Notes: generated by a model from the letters alone, not told the origin. A stretch of 64,000 nt of DNA from Hyperoplus lanceolatus (GCA_026929865.2 CM049397.1:29900698-29964697); one strand, 5' to 3'. Positions 23,854 to 36,600 are shown, counted from the first letter of the stretch. A program made the numbers and translations.

Positions 23854-26800
23854 CGTTAGGTTTGTGTCCTGGAATGTTAAGGGATGAATGGTCTGGAAAG
23901 GTCTAGGATTTTTTCTCATCTTAAACAATTGAAAACTGATGTTTTGTTTCTACAAGAGACACATTTACGGTTAGAAGACCACACCAGACTTGTAAAGCAT
24001 GGGTTAATCATATCTTCCATTCTAAATTTAATAACAGATCAAGAGGGTGGAATTTTGATTAATAAACGAACAATTCTCACTAACTGCTTAATTGCTGACC
24101 CCAATGTCGATATGTCATTTCTGGGCCCTATTTCAAACACCTGTTATTTTGGTAAAGTGTAGCCTAATTGGAGTGAATTTGCAATAGCTTTGTCATCCCT
24201 CCCTAATTTAGATACACATGATATCCTTGCAGGAGATTTGAATTGTACAATGACCCATTGCTCGATAAATCTAGCCAAATGCCTCACCCTGTAATGTCAA
24301 GGGTCTTCTCAGATTTTATGAGACAAAATGGTGTGAGACCCATGGAGGTTTCAAAATCCAACCTCCAAACAATTTTCTTTCTTTCTCAGTCCACCACTCT
24401 TTCTCAAGGATAGATTACTTTTTTATAGATAGCTCTTCATCCTGCAGGAATCTGTTGAATATTTGCCATCATCATTTAGATCATGCACCACTCATCTTAG
24501 ACCTTTCTTTTACTTTGAACGTAGAGAGCAACTTCTGGAGACTTAACTCCTTGCTGCTTTCAAATGAGAAATTTTGCAAACATGTGACTACTAATATAGA
24601 TACTTTTCTGGAAGTAAACAAGAAGGAAGGTATATCATATTCCCTACTTTGGGAAACTCTAAAAGGACTTAAGAGGACAAATTATCTCCTATGAGAGCCA
24701 ATAAGGAACGGAACAAATCGACTTGAGATTTAATTTTAATTTAGACAGCACTCTGAAACCCCTCCCCAGAATTATATAAAGAAGATAGCTTTAGCTAAAC
24801 TCAACTTCTATCCACCAACCAGCTGAGACTTGTTACCGGACGGAGCACTTATTATGAGACGGAGAAAGTGCGATGCTGGCTCACCAGCTGAAACGCCAGG
24901 CTGGCACGGCTCATACCCCAAGTGAGAGATCAGGATCAGAACATAGTCACCAACCCAAAGGAAATTAATAATACTTTTGCAACATTTTACTCTACACTTT
25001 ACACCTCTGAATTCCCATCAGATGCTACAAATATGAACCGTTTCTTAGATAATTTGGATATACCTACTATTGAGCCTGGAGATAGGGAAGGGTTAGACGA
25101 CCTCTTCACGTCAGAGATCACTACAGCCATCGGGGACGCGAACTGGTAAATCTCCAGACCCAGGTTACCCCCTGAATTTTTTAAGAAATTTAAAGATAAA
25201 CTTGCACCCATTATGCTAGAATATTTAACGACTTTGGGAAAGGGTTCTTCCCCCAACCCTCACACAACTACGACACTACTCCTCAAAAGGACAAGGACCC
25301 TCTAAGTGTGGCTCTACCGTCCCATCTCCCTCCTAAATGTTGATATAAAATTTAGCTAAGGGATGGCACACCGTTAGAACGTTCTCCCTAAAGTAATATC
25401 TGAGGACCAGCGGGCTTTATAAAGGGTCGCCACTCTTTTTCAAATATTCGGCGACTGCTAATGTGACTACTCCCCCGGTCCTTCCTTGACTGCAGAAGCT
25501 GTTATCTCTCTAGATGCGGAGAAGGCCTTTGATCGGGTGGAGTGGAAATACTTATTCGCCGTATTGCAAAGGTTTGGGTTTGGTGACATATTTCTGGCAT
25601 GGACCGTCTGCTTTATTCGTCCCCACAAGCTCATTCAAACTAATCAATCTCATTCCAAATTTTTCCCCTGTCACGTGGGACACTCAAGGATGTCCGTTAT
25701 CCCCCTCCTGTTTCAGTGGCAATTGAACCTCTTTCGATTGCATTGAGGTCATCGTTGTTGTTACGGGGTGGGGTGGGAGCGAGGAACATGGTCTCTCTGT
25801 ATGCAGACGATCTCTTGATCTATGTAAGCAATCCAGAAGCTAGCGCCCCTGTAATCGTATCACTATTGAACAATTTTGGGTCTTTTTCTGGCTACAAACT
25901 TAATTATCAGAAAAGCGAATGCTTCCCCATTAATGAGTTGGCAATGCAAATTAAACAAGAGTCATTCCCCTTCCACTTAACACATTCTGGATTCAAATAT
26001 CTTGGAATAAACGTCACACGTTCTTTCACCTCTCTTCTTGGAGCCAATTTTACACCCCTAAATAATCAAATGAAATCTGACTTTCAGAGGTGGAGCAGTC
26101 TACCTCTGACTATTGCAGGGAGGGTACAACGGTGAAGATGAACATACTCCCAAAGTATTTGTATTTGTTCCAATGCCTACCGTTATTCCTGACGAAATCA
26201 TTTTTCAGTCAGTTAACACATCCATTACCTCCTTCATCTGGAATAATAAAGTACCAAGAGTTAATAAAGGCTTACTTCAGCGGGGACGCAATGTGGGGGA
26301 CTAGCTCTCCCCAGTTTTATTCACTACTATTGGGCAGCCAATTTGCAGAAAATTTTATTCTGGCCCATGTGCCAGATGCAGATTGGTGTACACTTGAAGC
26401 ACATTCTTGCCACTCGTCATCCCTCCCTGCATTGGTGTACTCCTCCCTGCCCACAAAGTGGTCCAGGTTTACCTCCAATCCTGTAGTACTGTCCACCCTT
26501 AGAATCTGGGCACAGTTCCGAAATCATTATAAATTCACTTCTCCCTCCCCTTTAAGTCCTATTTGTAAGAATCATTTATTTCCAGCCTCCTCTCTCGACT
26601 TAACGTTTACTCAGTGGGGCAGGAAGCAGCTTTCCTGTTTTAAAAGCTTGTACTGTAAAGAAGGGTTCGATAGTTTTGAAAATATATGCCAGAAATATGA
26701 TTTATCACGCAGTAATTTTTTTAGGTATCTCCAAATACGCCACTGTGTCAAAACGCTGTTTCCCTCTTTCCCTGTCCTCCCTACTGAGGCAGCATGGGAA

Positions 26801-27476
26801 GAAATGACCCTCCTCTGTCCAAAAAAAGGACTGATATCATTGTTATATTCTCAACTAATGTCTCTAGAAAACCATGACCTTTCAAAAATTAAGATCAGAT
26901 GGGAGGGCGAGTTGATGATTGAGTTGTTGGACAAACACTGGGAGGATGCTTTACAAAGGATTAACTCATCCTCATCATGTGCCGCTTGGGGCTCATTCAG
27001 TTTAAAGTAGTGCATAGGGCTCATTTCAGTAGGGCTAGGTTAGCAGATATATTCCAGGAACAGACGGCAGCTGTATTAGATGCTCCCTCTCCCCAGCTGA
27101 TTTAACACACCGTTTTGGTTGTGTCCCCGTTTAAATCAATATTGGTCATCTGTTTTTCAAACTTTATCTGAAGCCATGAAAATTAAAATTAAGCCCTGCC
27201 CGTTGATTGCAATATTCGGTATTCCAAGCGAGAGTTTAACCTTAACCCGGAATCAATCGGACATTATTGCTTTTACATCACTTCTTGCCCGTCGAAGAAT
27301 CTTATTGGCCTGGACTTCCCTGCTCCCCAGCAGTGGCCGCATGGTTACAGGATGTTTTATTTTTTCTTAAACTAGAAAAAGTTAAATTCACGGTGAGAGG
27401 CTCAGTCCAAAAATTTTATGTAAAATGGCAACCTTTTGTAACATATTTTGAGAATCTTAAAGTAATGCCTGAATAA
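23854..27476 (+). pseudogene. L1 ORF2p (endonuclease-reverse transcriptase), many breaks
   Basis: Homology starts with RFVSWNVKG, a stop, and then MNGLERSRIFSHLKQLKTDV and LFLQETHLR, the apurinic endonuclease domain with its Asn and Glu. The reverse transcriptase part shows VISLDAEKAFDRVEWKYLF near 25500 and the catalytic YADD at 25800-25811. The C-terminal region (26090-27010) keeps a long open stretch with THWQWGR-like spacing (TQWGRKQLS). It ends FYVKWQPFVTYFENLKVMPE at 27476. Numerous frameshifts and stops make it non-autonomous. Confidence 0.9.
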
Positions 27477-27961
27477 TGAGACACTTTTACATTTTCCCAT
27501 CTATTATCTGTTTCCTTTGTTTATTTTTTTGTGTATTTTTATTCAAATCAATGATCATCTACGCTGATGGGGTGGGAACTGATTAGCCTGACTGACAATT
27601 GTGAAAACGTGAGTTTAAAACCTTGTAAACCATTTGTGTAAATATGTTGACATGCGGACGTGTGCTTGTTTTCAGTGTGTAGACCTTTAAAAGTTTTTGA
27701 AGAAATGTGTACCAAACAGAGTGGAAAAAAAGCTTCCCAGAATGTTGTCAATATGGGGATGGGGTGGGGTGGGAGGGTGGGATATTTTTGTTGGGAGGGG
27801 GGATAATGCTTAGCAACGTTCTTTTTGCTACTTTTCTTTGTTTTGTTTGTAATATTTTTTATTTGGTTACGAGAAAATGAAAATGGAGAACTGTCTTACT
27901 TCCTGTACAAGGTAACATGCTTGCTCCTCCAATAAAAAGATTTATAAAAGAGGGCACAGAC

Positions 27962-28070
27962 TGTTGTGTTTTGTGTGATTTATTTTGATTTTATTTGAGC
28001 TCGGAGACACCTGTTCTTTGTGTGTATGTTTTTGTTGTGCCTAAAAATTGAAAAACCCAATAAATAATAA
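27962..28070 (+). mobile_element. Second, 5'-truncated LINE 3' tail at the same target site
   Basis: About 109 bp ending CCCAATAAATAATAA, the style of an L1 3' tail. It lies between the second and third copies of the 16-bp target AAAAGAGGGCACAGAC (27946-27961 and 28071-28086). Its sequence differs from the tail of the full-length L1 next to it. Confidence 0.7.
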
Positions 28071-28501
28071 AAAAGAGGGCACAGACACTGTCTCACTTTA
28101 CCCCACATAAGTTGTCTCACTTTACCCCACTGCCACAATTTGAGAAAAAACTACGTCTCTCAGCAATTCAGTCTAATCTTCAGTTTTCATCATCACATGG
28201 TTTCATATGTTGGTAGTTCATCAACATGTATGATATAAGTTTTTCTACCTGAATCAATTTGCTTTGGCACAACAGTTGATTAAGTTGAAAGCAGGAAAAT
28301 GTACTTTTACATGCAAAAAATTAATTTTTGTGAAAAAAAAACATGCTTATAACATCACCATGAGGTCCTCCCTTTCATGGCCACGGGGAAATGAGAGGGG
28401 CTTTAAAACATATATCTAACATGACCAAAAATGTGTTCCGTTGCCGAGATACAGGGGGTGTCTCACATTACCCTATGTCTCACATACCCCGTTCTCCCCT
28501 A

Positions 28502-29292
28502 CATATCAGGAATACACACATCTCTGTCTTTCTCTCAGACACACACACACCCACACACACCCCCACAGTCATAAAACATCAGTAAGTCTCATAGTGTACG
28601 TCATACACAGATATTTCAAGCAGACTGATTCCTGTAGACTAGTTATAAAGTGATTGGAGAAAGTGACTGTAGAACCACAGTATTATTTCTCTCTCTGCTA
28701 TTAGCCCATTCTCTATTCAGACAAAGAATAATAAATGACACACCACATTTGTCCGTTCTTTCCTGTATGTACATTGTTATAAAAAGAATGATAGATGTAT
28801 GATTAATTCAACTCTCGCAGTGGGAGGGAAGTTCACTTCCTGACTGACTAGCAGGTGACTTTAGAAGAAAGTTTCTTTGAATGTCTTTTCTTTTCAGGGA
28901 CCAAATGGTATAGAAAGAATGTATGTCTCTGTTCTTATTTTACTTGATTAAATGTGCTGTATTTTGTCGCATGAGTGGTGCATGATTTAACAAGCTTGCG
29001 TAACAAAAATGTCCGGCGCCATCTACTGAAGCAATGATTTTTAGAAATGTTCAGTGTGTTGTCTCAATTCTTCTTTGGGCTTTCCCTACATAGTTCACTC
29101 ACTGTTTGATAAACACCATATAGGGAATAGTGAGTGAGTGAATGGGTTTCCAACACAGCAGTATTTCAGTATTATTTACGTCGGTGAGTTAAAGGCTTAA
29201 GCAGCTATACTAGTCTGGCGAGCTGCCATTCTGGCCTTATTTACACCAGATTAAAGAGGTAGAGAGTGAGAGTAAATGGGAGAGAATGAGCA

Positions 29293-29323
<31 letters not shown>

Positions 29324-29346
29324 GCTCACCTGAAAATACAAATAAA
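28502..29346. other. Intron sequence with short simple repeats
   Basis: Contains a short CA tract near 28540-28560 and a GA array at about 29296-29320. No exon or RNA gene seen. Confidence 0.5.
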
Positions 29347-29724
29347 GGCCGCGTTTCCCAGATTCGATCGTTCTTTGGGACCAAAGAAGGGTCGAAAGAA
29401 GGGTTCGCCTAAGAAGGAGCGTTAAGATACGGGTGTTTCCCAGATGCCATCTTAAGTGCCATCTTTGGAGAAGCCGTAAGATGAAGCGAAAGAAGCTCTT
29501 TAGTGAGAGCTGTCCACCGCGGTGGTGCTGAAACTGAATAAATCAATGCCAGGCGAATCGATCACCCACCTCTTTATCAGAGCATAAGTCACACACAGCG
29601 CCCCGTGGTCTCCCCCACACAGGTGGAATTAGGCTACGCAGTAGTAATCAAGCCCATTAGCGCATCTATACCCCATGGATATAGGCACACACATGTGAGA
29701 GCGGAAGAAACCAGCAGCAAAAGA

Positions 29725-30031
29725 AACAAGCGGGCACCGTTGTTTACCGCGGAGGAGATGGCGTCTTAGTGGACGAGGACTAGCAGCACCGGGAGTTTTA
29801 TTCGGGGGAACAAGGGGCAAAAAGAACATCACGGTGAAGAACCGTGTTAGGCAGGCCATAGCCGAAAATATGTCCCCCTCCAGCCCATGTGGCCTGCGTG
29901 ACTGGCGTGCTGTGAGGAAGAAGTGGCAGAAGTTCCAGAACCAAACAAAAAGGAAGAGTGCGACAGTTTCACTAATCAATCTCCCTTCGTTGCAGGTGAT
30001 GCAGACTCCCAGTAAAGACAGCGCGGAGTAA
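29725..30031 (+). pseudogene. Harbinger Myb/SANT-like DNA-binding protein, broken
   Basis: Fragments read APLFTAEEMAS then a stop, HREFYSGEQGAKRTSR in another frame, and then NRVRQAIAENMSPSSPCGL and RDWRAVRKKWQKFQNQTKRK. This is the trihelix/SANT-like DNA-binding module that Harbinger elements encode beside their transposase. An in-frame TAG and at least one frameshift disable it. The family call is from recalled motifs. Confidence 0.7.
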
Positions 30032-30385
30032 CCCCTCCCCCATATGGTTTCAATAAACTATTTTGGTTTCTTTTCAACCATGTATTGCGTGGATCATTTT
30101 GCATTGAATTGAGGGTGTCAAACCTAGCAACAAAAATCCCAGGCAATTTGTAATTTATCTAAGCGTAGGTTAATGACGTGTGCGTATTGTGCGCCCTTTC
30201 AACAGCATTCCAGTGCCAGACTTTCAGGTAAAGCACCTGGACACTGCAGCAATAATCATAGTGTGCAGGACGTTACATGTAGCCTACATCTGCTGGTTCT
30301 GTTTATTTATTTCAGCCTTCAGGCCTGACAGTTGATATGGGTGGTGTGGTGATTGTGGGTTTATGGTTTAGTGCTCAGTGCTTGG

Positions 30386-30613
30386 TTACTGGTGGTGAAG
30401 AGACACCAGAGTGATCAGCCGTTGGATCTCCGCACGGGGCAGCCAGTACTTTGCCTGGACGGCCCGGTCTGATAGCACGTCCAGTGGGGAGAAGTGCCGA
30501 CGCACGTATGCATTTATGTAAACCGTCTGGGTTCGCGCACAGCGAGGCTGTTGGTTCACAGCGAGAAGGTGTTGTATCGCAGAATGGTCTTTCACACGTG
30601 CAGAGTTTGGCAA
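30386..30613 (-). pseudogene. Harbinger transposase N-terminal fragment
   Basis: The minus-strand peptide has YVRRHFSPLDVLSDRAVQAK, then YWLPRAEIQRLITLV. This resembles the N-terminal region of HARBI1-like transposases, where a Phe-Arg-Leu-Pro-Arg-x-x-Ile pattern is common. The catalytic DDE region is not present in this relic, so the element has lost most of this gene. Confidence 0.6.
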
Positions 30614-31515
30614 CGCCTTTATAGCAGGTGGAGCCGCTCTGGATGAGGTTCAGCTGAGTTCAATTAAATCTGTTTCTTTGATATCTGTGAAATGCCACAT
30701 GGTTGTTGATGTTTTTTTAATGTGTAGTACTATAAACTCATGTAAACGTCTAATTCATAAAATAAAATAAAAATCTCTACTATTAGTCTATGTTTATTGC
30801 GCCAGGTCCGCATTGAGCATTGTTTTATTATTTCGAAAAGTGGAGGAAATAAATTTCCCTGATGCGGCATGATCACTGACAATTTGGTCGCTAAGAAGGT
30901 TGTAAGAGTGGATCAGCTTCATCTTACACTTCCGTCTTAGTGAAAGAGCTTCTTTCGCTAAGAACGAATCTGGGAAACGCATTCTTCTTTCATAGCGTTC
31001 TTAAGAGCGCTCCAAAGAGGCTCTTAACGAATCTGGGAAACGCGGCCAGTGTGTGTATGAGTGCCAGGCTGCTTTCTCGGAGCTCCTCTCAGTCTCTCAA
31101 TCTCTCGCCCGCTGCTAGCTCTACCTTGTTAGTATATTCTGTTTGCATCCTGAAATCCTGATTGTTCTAAACTGCAAGCAAGCCATCCATTTAACATGTA
31201 GGGTTTAACACACACTGCTTTGAAGTGTCTCTTCATAACATTAAGCACATTTGTAGGACAATGAAAGAGGGTGTTGCTTATTATTTATCTTCACGGTGTT
31301 TTGTTAAACCGGGTCCATCAAAAGGTATTTTTGGCTTTACTTGCCACTGGTCAAATTTAAAAAGTTTGGCCTTATACTGAAGAAAACTAACTTTCCTTGA
31401 AGCATACGGACAATAGTGGTTAAGGCAATTGGTTACATTCTCACTATCCCCACTGACATTTATCCATCTATTTTAGCATATGAAAGTCTAAACGTCAAAT
31501 ATTATATCAGTAGTG

Positions 31516-31591
<76 letters not shown>

Positions 31592-31601
31592 ACACACACA
31601 T
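31516..31601. repeat. (CA)n microsatellite
   Basis: About 40 CA units with one phase slip (CC) at 31590. Confidence 0.95.
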
Positions 31602-32529
31602 ACATGCTAACACCTGCCTTTTTTGATTTGCCGCCATCTTTACCCTCCTGCCAAGCACCTCAGAAACCAGCCACCAACGATTATACTCCGAGAATCCAAT
31701 TTATTATCCTCATTTAGTGAGCAGGCAAGACTCATGCATGCACACACCGAGTGATCATTTACTGCTGTCTCTCACAAGCGAGGAAAAGTGTGAAAACATG
31801 CACATAGCACTTTTTGTTGTAACACTCCGAGGTGAATACATTTCCTCTTTCTAATGAAAATGCTTTTTGTTCGAGAAAGAAAGAAAAAAATGTTTTATGC
31901 AATCTAGAGAATGGCAAAAAATAACCTTTTACCACATTTTCAGCTACAAAGAAATGTACGTAGAGAGAGTCTCAAACAACAAGCTGCAACACCTGTTGTA
32001 AAGTGATTTGATTTCAAAATGGAAAAGTTACATGTGCATTTTCCAGCCCTTTCTAATACATTGAGGCCTATTCATGAAGGCCTTTTATTTGACAGCAACA
32101 GTGAAGCGATGAAAGGTGGATAGAAATGTGGAATTATAACAGAGCATTTAAACCTGATTTTACAGTTCACCGTTGGTGCATTAACTCCTTATGCCACCAC
32201 GGCGCCACAGCTTTCAACTTGTATGGCTACACACAATGTTAACCCATGATGTGTGTCGAGGGACCAGCTGACACAAATCCAATCACTGTTTTCTAACCTA
32301 CACAATACCTGTAACTTAGTGTGCGTACCCAATATACAGTATATCTTAACAAATTCAAATATAACAATAGTAATATATTATAAAGTATATACAGTACATA
32401 TGCACATTTTAGTACAATATTAACACAATGTGAGCAGTGGAATTAATATGATGGATATATTGAATATGTAATATTTACATCGGAAATATTTATATATATG
32501 TATACAGTAAATATGCACATTATGGTTCA

Positions 32530-32581
<52 letters not shown>

Positions 32582-34223
32582 ATTTTTTTCCCATGTTCAA
32601 TTCACATTCCAGCAGAAAAGCACAATTTTTCATTTTTGTAAATGAAATCCTGCAACACTTATTCATTATGTAACTGCTACAACTCTATGGCGTCATATCC
32701 TCGACTAGTCTGTATAAAAATCGGATGCTGTGATACGTCAGTGGTTACTTGCCTGCCTGCATTCCTGTGGGTGTGTGTTTGTGTGTGTGTTTGTGTTTAT
32801 GTGTGTGTGTGTGTGTGTGTGTGTGTAATGGCTGATGATTGGTGGGTTGGTTGGCTAGTGGGATAAGGGGATAAGCCATGAACGTTGATCCCTGTACACT
32901 CGGGGTCAATAGGTCGTATATGCTCATCTCTGCTCATGCATCCATTTAATCTGTCTGTGTTGGTCACCAGTTGTTCTTACTGTCCGTAGTATTGTATTTT
33001 TTCTGAATTGTAACTAAGGCTAGTAAGATTTATACTTTTGCCTATTCCTCTGTCTGTCTGTCTGTCTCTCTCTCTCAGTGCAGTCTTGTACACACTGCTA
33101 GAAGTCTTAATCTTTTGACCCGATTCCCAGTTTCGTGTCAGAAGTCAAAGGCGTTGTGTCACTCCTGTGTCTTTCTCACCACACCAGCGACCGACCAATA
33201 ATCTTAGGATTTCTTCACTGGCACAGCTTGCAAATCTCCTAATAACGGTGTTGCTAACTGCCTGTCTAATGTAGGTTACTGTTACTTTGATGTCATCCTA
33301 CTACTATAATTGGCTGTGTGTGTGTGCGTGCGTGTGCATTTATGGAGTATGTGCCTCCTTGCAACTTACACCACTACTACCCCGGCCTCCAAATTTTACT
33401 TTCACTCTGTCCAGGATTGGGAAATGTTTTAGGCACAACAAACATAATACTACCTTTGTTAGGGCGACCAATTAATTATTTTCTAACCTTAAAATATACT
33501 GTATGAAGCGCAGTATCCGATTACATTTTAGAAATATCAGGATATATTAAACATGCATAAATGTATAACAAGTATTATTGCATTTGAAATAAATATATGT
33601 ATAAATATTTCAATCTAGATTCTAGAAAATAGATTATATTATATAGTTTTTTGTTTGCTTTTTGCCCATTTTTTTCTTCAGATTTAGAGACAGAAAGCTT
33701 TCCTCTTGAGGCTCCTTCCATCACTGTTTTTGGTGTGGACTTTCTGTCTGTCTGCCTCTCTGCTCACTCGAGTCATAGTCTGCTCTCTCTCCCCTAAAGT
33801 TCTCTGTCAATTTAGTCGTGTGAAAGTCTAAAAAAAAATGGCGACTGTTTTCCTTTGCGCCACATCAACCTCTGTTAGTCTTCGGACAAAAACGTTATCC
33901 AGTTATAATGACAGGAGGGATTCAGTGCTGTCTGATCGCAGCCTTTGGCCCCTAGCTTGTATTCACGCTGTCAACAGCCCTCTCGGTGCTGCTGTTTGTC
34001 AGAAAGAGTATTTTTTGGCTTTAAAGGAAGCATACCTTGGTTATTTATATCAATTTAAGTTGCACATTAGAAATGCATTAAAAAATAACTATATTTGCTT
34101 GGTATGTAATGGTGCTTTTACATGCTATGGGATGTATACCGGATAGTATATAGAAGCATACTGCATTCACTTGGGAAAATAAATCCGCTCTGATTTTTCG
34201 AATTAACAATTTATCTTGTAATT
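31602..34223. other. Intron sequence, no gene seen
   Basis: Contains a TA array at about 32526-32578, a GT array at 32767-32826 and a TCTG/CT simple repeat near 33048-33078. An open frame at 33838-34146 begins MATVFLCATS, but lacks homology, splice context and codon bias, so I do not call it. Confidence 0.5.
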
Positions 34224-34504
34224 GTTTGGGGTGACTGTGGCTCAGTTGGTAGAGCGGATTGGCTGATGATCAAAGGGTTGGAGGTTCGATCCCCGCCCTG
34301 CCACTTGTGTTATAGTTTTTGTGTCCTTGGGCAAGACACTTAACCCACCTTGCCTTATGTGAATGTCGATAGTTAGCCTGCTATCGGTGTATGAATGTTT
34401 GTGTGAATGGTAACGTGGGAAAGGAAAACAGGTCTCCCTTGCAAAAGAGTCTTCGGTCTCAATAGGATTTACCTGTATAAATAAAGGTAAAAAAAAAAAA
34501 AAAA
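34224..34504 (+). repeat. tRNA-derived SINE
   Basis: The head carries an A box (TGGCTCAGTTGG, 34238-34249) and a B box (GGTTCGATCCC, 34283-34293) at tRNA spacing, so it has an internal RNA polymerase III promoter. A body with CCTTGGGCAAGACACTTAAC follows, and the tail is AATAAAGGT followed by poly-A. It is a retroposon, not a functional tRNA gene, because the acceptor stem does not close. Confidence 0.85.
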
Positions 34505-35147
34505 ATCTGATATTTTTTTTTAATGGGTAAAATAAAACTGCTCTGTTTTTACTACTTACTGTATGTACTATATGTGTATCTACTTATACATTCAATTCCA
34601 AACCTTCAAACCCAACGCAAAATAAAGATGGATTACAACAAACATGTGAATGCATCACACTTGCGTAGGATAGTAAAGAGTCACATGGTTGATACTAGCA
34701 CACGTCATAGAGAGGATTTCATGATTCCAGAGTTGGTCATGTGAGGATTTAAAAAACTCTTCATTGACAAAATAGGAACAGAACAAATTTGGATATTATA
34801 TATATATTTGAAAAATATGCAATATAGGCAATATAGTAGTTGATAGGATTTCCCTAATATTATAAGTAATATTATAAGTAATAAATGGAAATAAGACTTT
34901 TATTCCAGTAATCAGGGGTTAAATATCTTGTTATCAGACGATAACAGAATCAAAAACATGGCCGTTCTCAGCTTCCGTAGGTTGAGCCATATTGTGAGCT
35001 GCCAAGTTTAATACTGATTTCACTTCTCAATTAAAAAAGTAGCAGAATTCCTTGCTACCTGGAGTGGTCTCGGTCCTCATCTCTCATTGTATGTGTATAA
35101 TCTACTTTACATTGGTTAACCATCATTGTAAAATTATTATTACATCT

Positions 35148-35325
35148 ACGGTGTCCTTGAGCAAGACACTTAACCCCAGGACCTTCGTCTAAGTCCCTGT
35201 GTGTCCCCTATATGTAGAGCTGAGGGGGTGAGCTAAATGCCATGTGTGTGTGACTCACCTTGCATGTGTGTGCAATTGACAAAATAAAAACTTAACTTAA
35301 CTTAACTTAACTTAACTTAACAAAG
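35148..35325 (+). repeat. SINE 3' portion with (CTTAA)n tail
   Basis: Shares TCCTTGAGCAAGACACTTAA with the body of the SINE at 34.2 kb but lacks the tRNA-like head. It ends in a pentanucleotide CTTAA array (about 35290-35322). Confidence 0.65.
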
Positions 35326-35464
35326 ACTTTAGTAACACAAGCATGGAAACAAACCAACACACAACTCATGTTTGGACCATCATATTTTTTTTACTAAAAT
35401 CATTGTTAAGCTGGCTGACTCTCTCCAGTGTGTGGCAAGAAACACTCACTCATTCACTCATTCA

Positions 35465-35472
35465 CACGCACG

Positions 35473-35561
<89 letters not shown>

Positions 35562-35597
35562 AAACAAACATACAAACACACAAACACACACACACAA
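35465..35597. repeat. (CA)n microsatellite
   Basis: About 45 pure CA units followed by CAAACA/CACAAA variants. Confidence 0.95.
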
Positions 35598-35733
35598 AGC
35601 ATATCCCACCCACCCTCAGCACTCCATCATCCCAGCTGTGAAGTGTTATCGGAGATGACTGACAGCCAAACTGTGGGAAAATGAATTTGAATAGAACTGT
35701 GTGAATGTGAATATGCAGATGAGGAGGGGACAC

Positions 35734-36600
35734 TCTTCTCTTTAAGACAGATCTGTCAGAAAGTGACGGCGGCTGTCATCAGCCTCACTACTTTAGGATA
35801 AGTCTGGCCCACTTACTGACCTGATGCTAAAAACAAAAGGAAGCTATTGTGTGAGTGTAGTACAGGCCAAACCAAAGTAAAACACTCCAGTATGTGTATG
35901 TAAAAACAGGTAAGATATGGACAAAATCTACAACATAAGCTGAAGCATAGCAATTTAAAACAAAAGAATTTCTAACAAATATATATGGTATTTTGATATC
36001 ACAGATCATTTCAACCAATTTTAAATTCAGATGCACACCTCCCCCAAAAAAACCCAAGTGTAATATACACGTATTAATTTAATATGCAAATAAACTACAA
36101 TGAAATTTGAACACTTTTATTTATATGACAGCTGAAGAAATAGAGTGAAATAGTGTGGGACTAACCAACAAAAAAATCCCGCACATTGTTGTTATTATTG
36201 CCTCAGACTGTATGCTAACAAAATGTATGCTTCCTTTGTTCTTCTTTAAGCGTGTGAGTTTTTCCATCACTACCTTACGTGTTCCTGCCACACAGCTGCA
36301 GCCTGCTGCCTGTCAGTTAATGTCTGGAAATTGGTTACCAATGGTTACTTGGAACAAAACCTCATTCTAATTTTAAGAAGATTATAGTCCTCCTCCTCCA
36401 TGACAACCCCTGTTGGCGCTATGGGTTGCTATTTACAGTATTCTGTAGGCATTCACACTTTAATGAAAGTTTTTATAAATGTTTTTCACTGCTAAATCAA
36501 TGTCAAGTTGATCTTTAAGAAAAAAACTCCTTCAGCTGACCGGAAAGGATGTAATTTTTTGAGAATATACAAAATAATTGGGTTGCTCATGCAAAGGGAC
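35734..36600. other. Intron sequence, nothing recognised
   Basis: No exon, RNA gene or clear repeat. A short unexplained open frame at 36155-36370 has no family match. Confidence 0.45.

Larger units (their letters stand above)
21319..27945 (+). mobile_element. Near-full-length teleost L1 (non-LTR retrotransposon), dead
   Basis: About 6.6 kb long, containing a short 5' UTR, ORF1, ORF2 and a 3' end with AATAAAAAG. It is flanked by a 16-bp target duplication, AAAAGAGGGCACAGAC, at 21303-21318 and 27946-27961. ORF1 has the coiled coil and RNA-binding block, and ORF2 has the endonuclease and reverse transcriptase, in usual L1 order. ORF1 is split by a MITE and ORF2 carries many stops and frameshifts. 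It sits in the sense orientation relative to the host gene. Confidence 0.92.
20511..28499. mobile_element. Outer MITE split by a full-length L1
   Basis: The outer termini are GGGGAGAACGGGGTAATGTG at the left and the near-complement ending CCCGTTCTCCCC at the right. They are flanked by TA (20509-20510 and 28500-28501). Inner blocks such as TTGTCTCACTTTACCCCA recur near both ends (20660 and 28110). Without the inserts the element would be about 1.2 kb with no transposase. The TA flanks suggest a Tc1/mariner-type target, but the family is not certain. Confidence 0.75.
29347..31047. mobile_element. PIF/Harbinger-like DNA transposon relic
   Basis: Terminal inverted repeats GGCCGCGTTTCCCAGATTCG (29347-29366) and its complement at 31028-31047. 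The motif CGAATCTGGGAAACGC occurs a second time inside the right end (about 30964-30979), and a decayed copy (GTTTCCCAGATGCC) sits inside the left end near 29434. The element carries remnants of the two genes usual for Harbinger: a Myb/SANT-like protein and a transposase in opposite orientation. Confidence 0.75.

Noticed and set aside
33838-34146. Open frame starting MATVFLCATSTS
   Set aside because: No family match, no repeat structure, no splice context. It is of a length expected by chance in this much intron.
34231-34305. tRNA gene
   Set aside because: The A and B boxes are present, but the acceptor stem does not pair, and the sequence continues into a SINE body and A-rich tail.
35290-35325. 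CRISPR-like or telomere-like array (CTTAA)n
   Set aside because: A simple pentanucleotide tail of a SINE with no spacers, in a eukaryotic genome.
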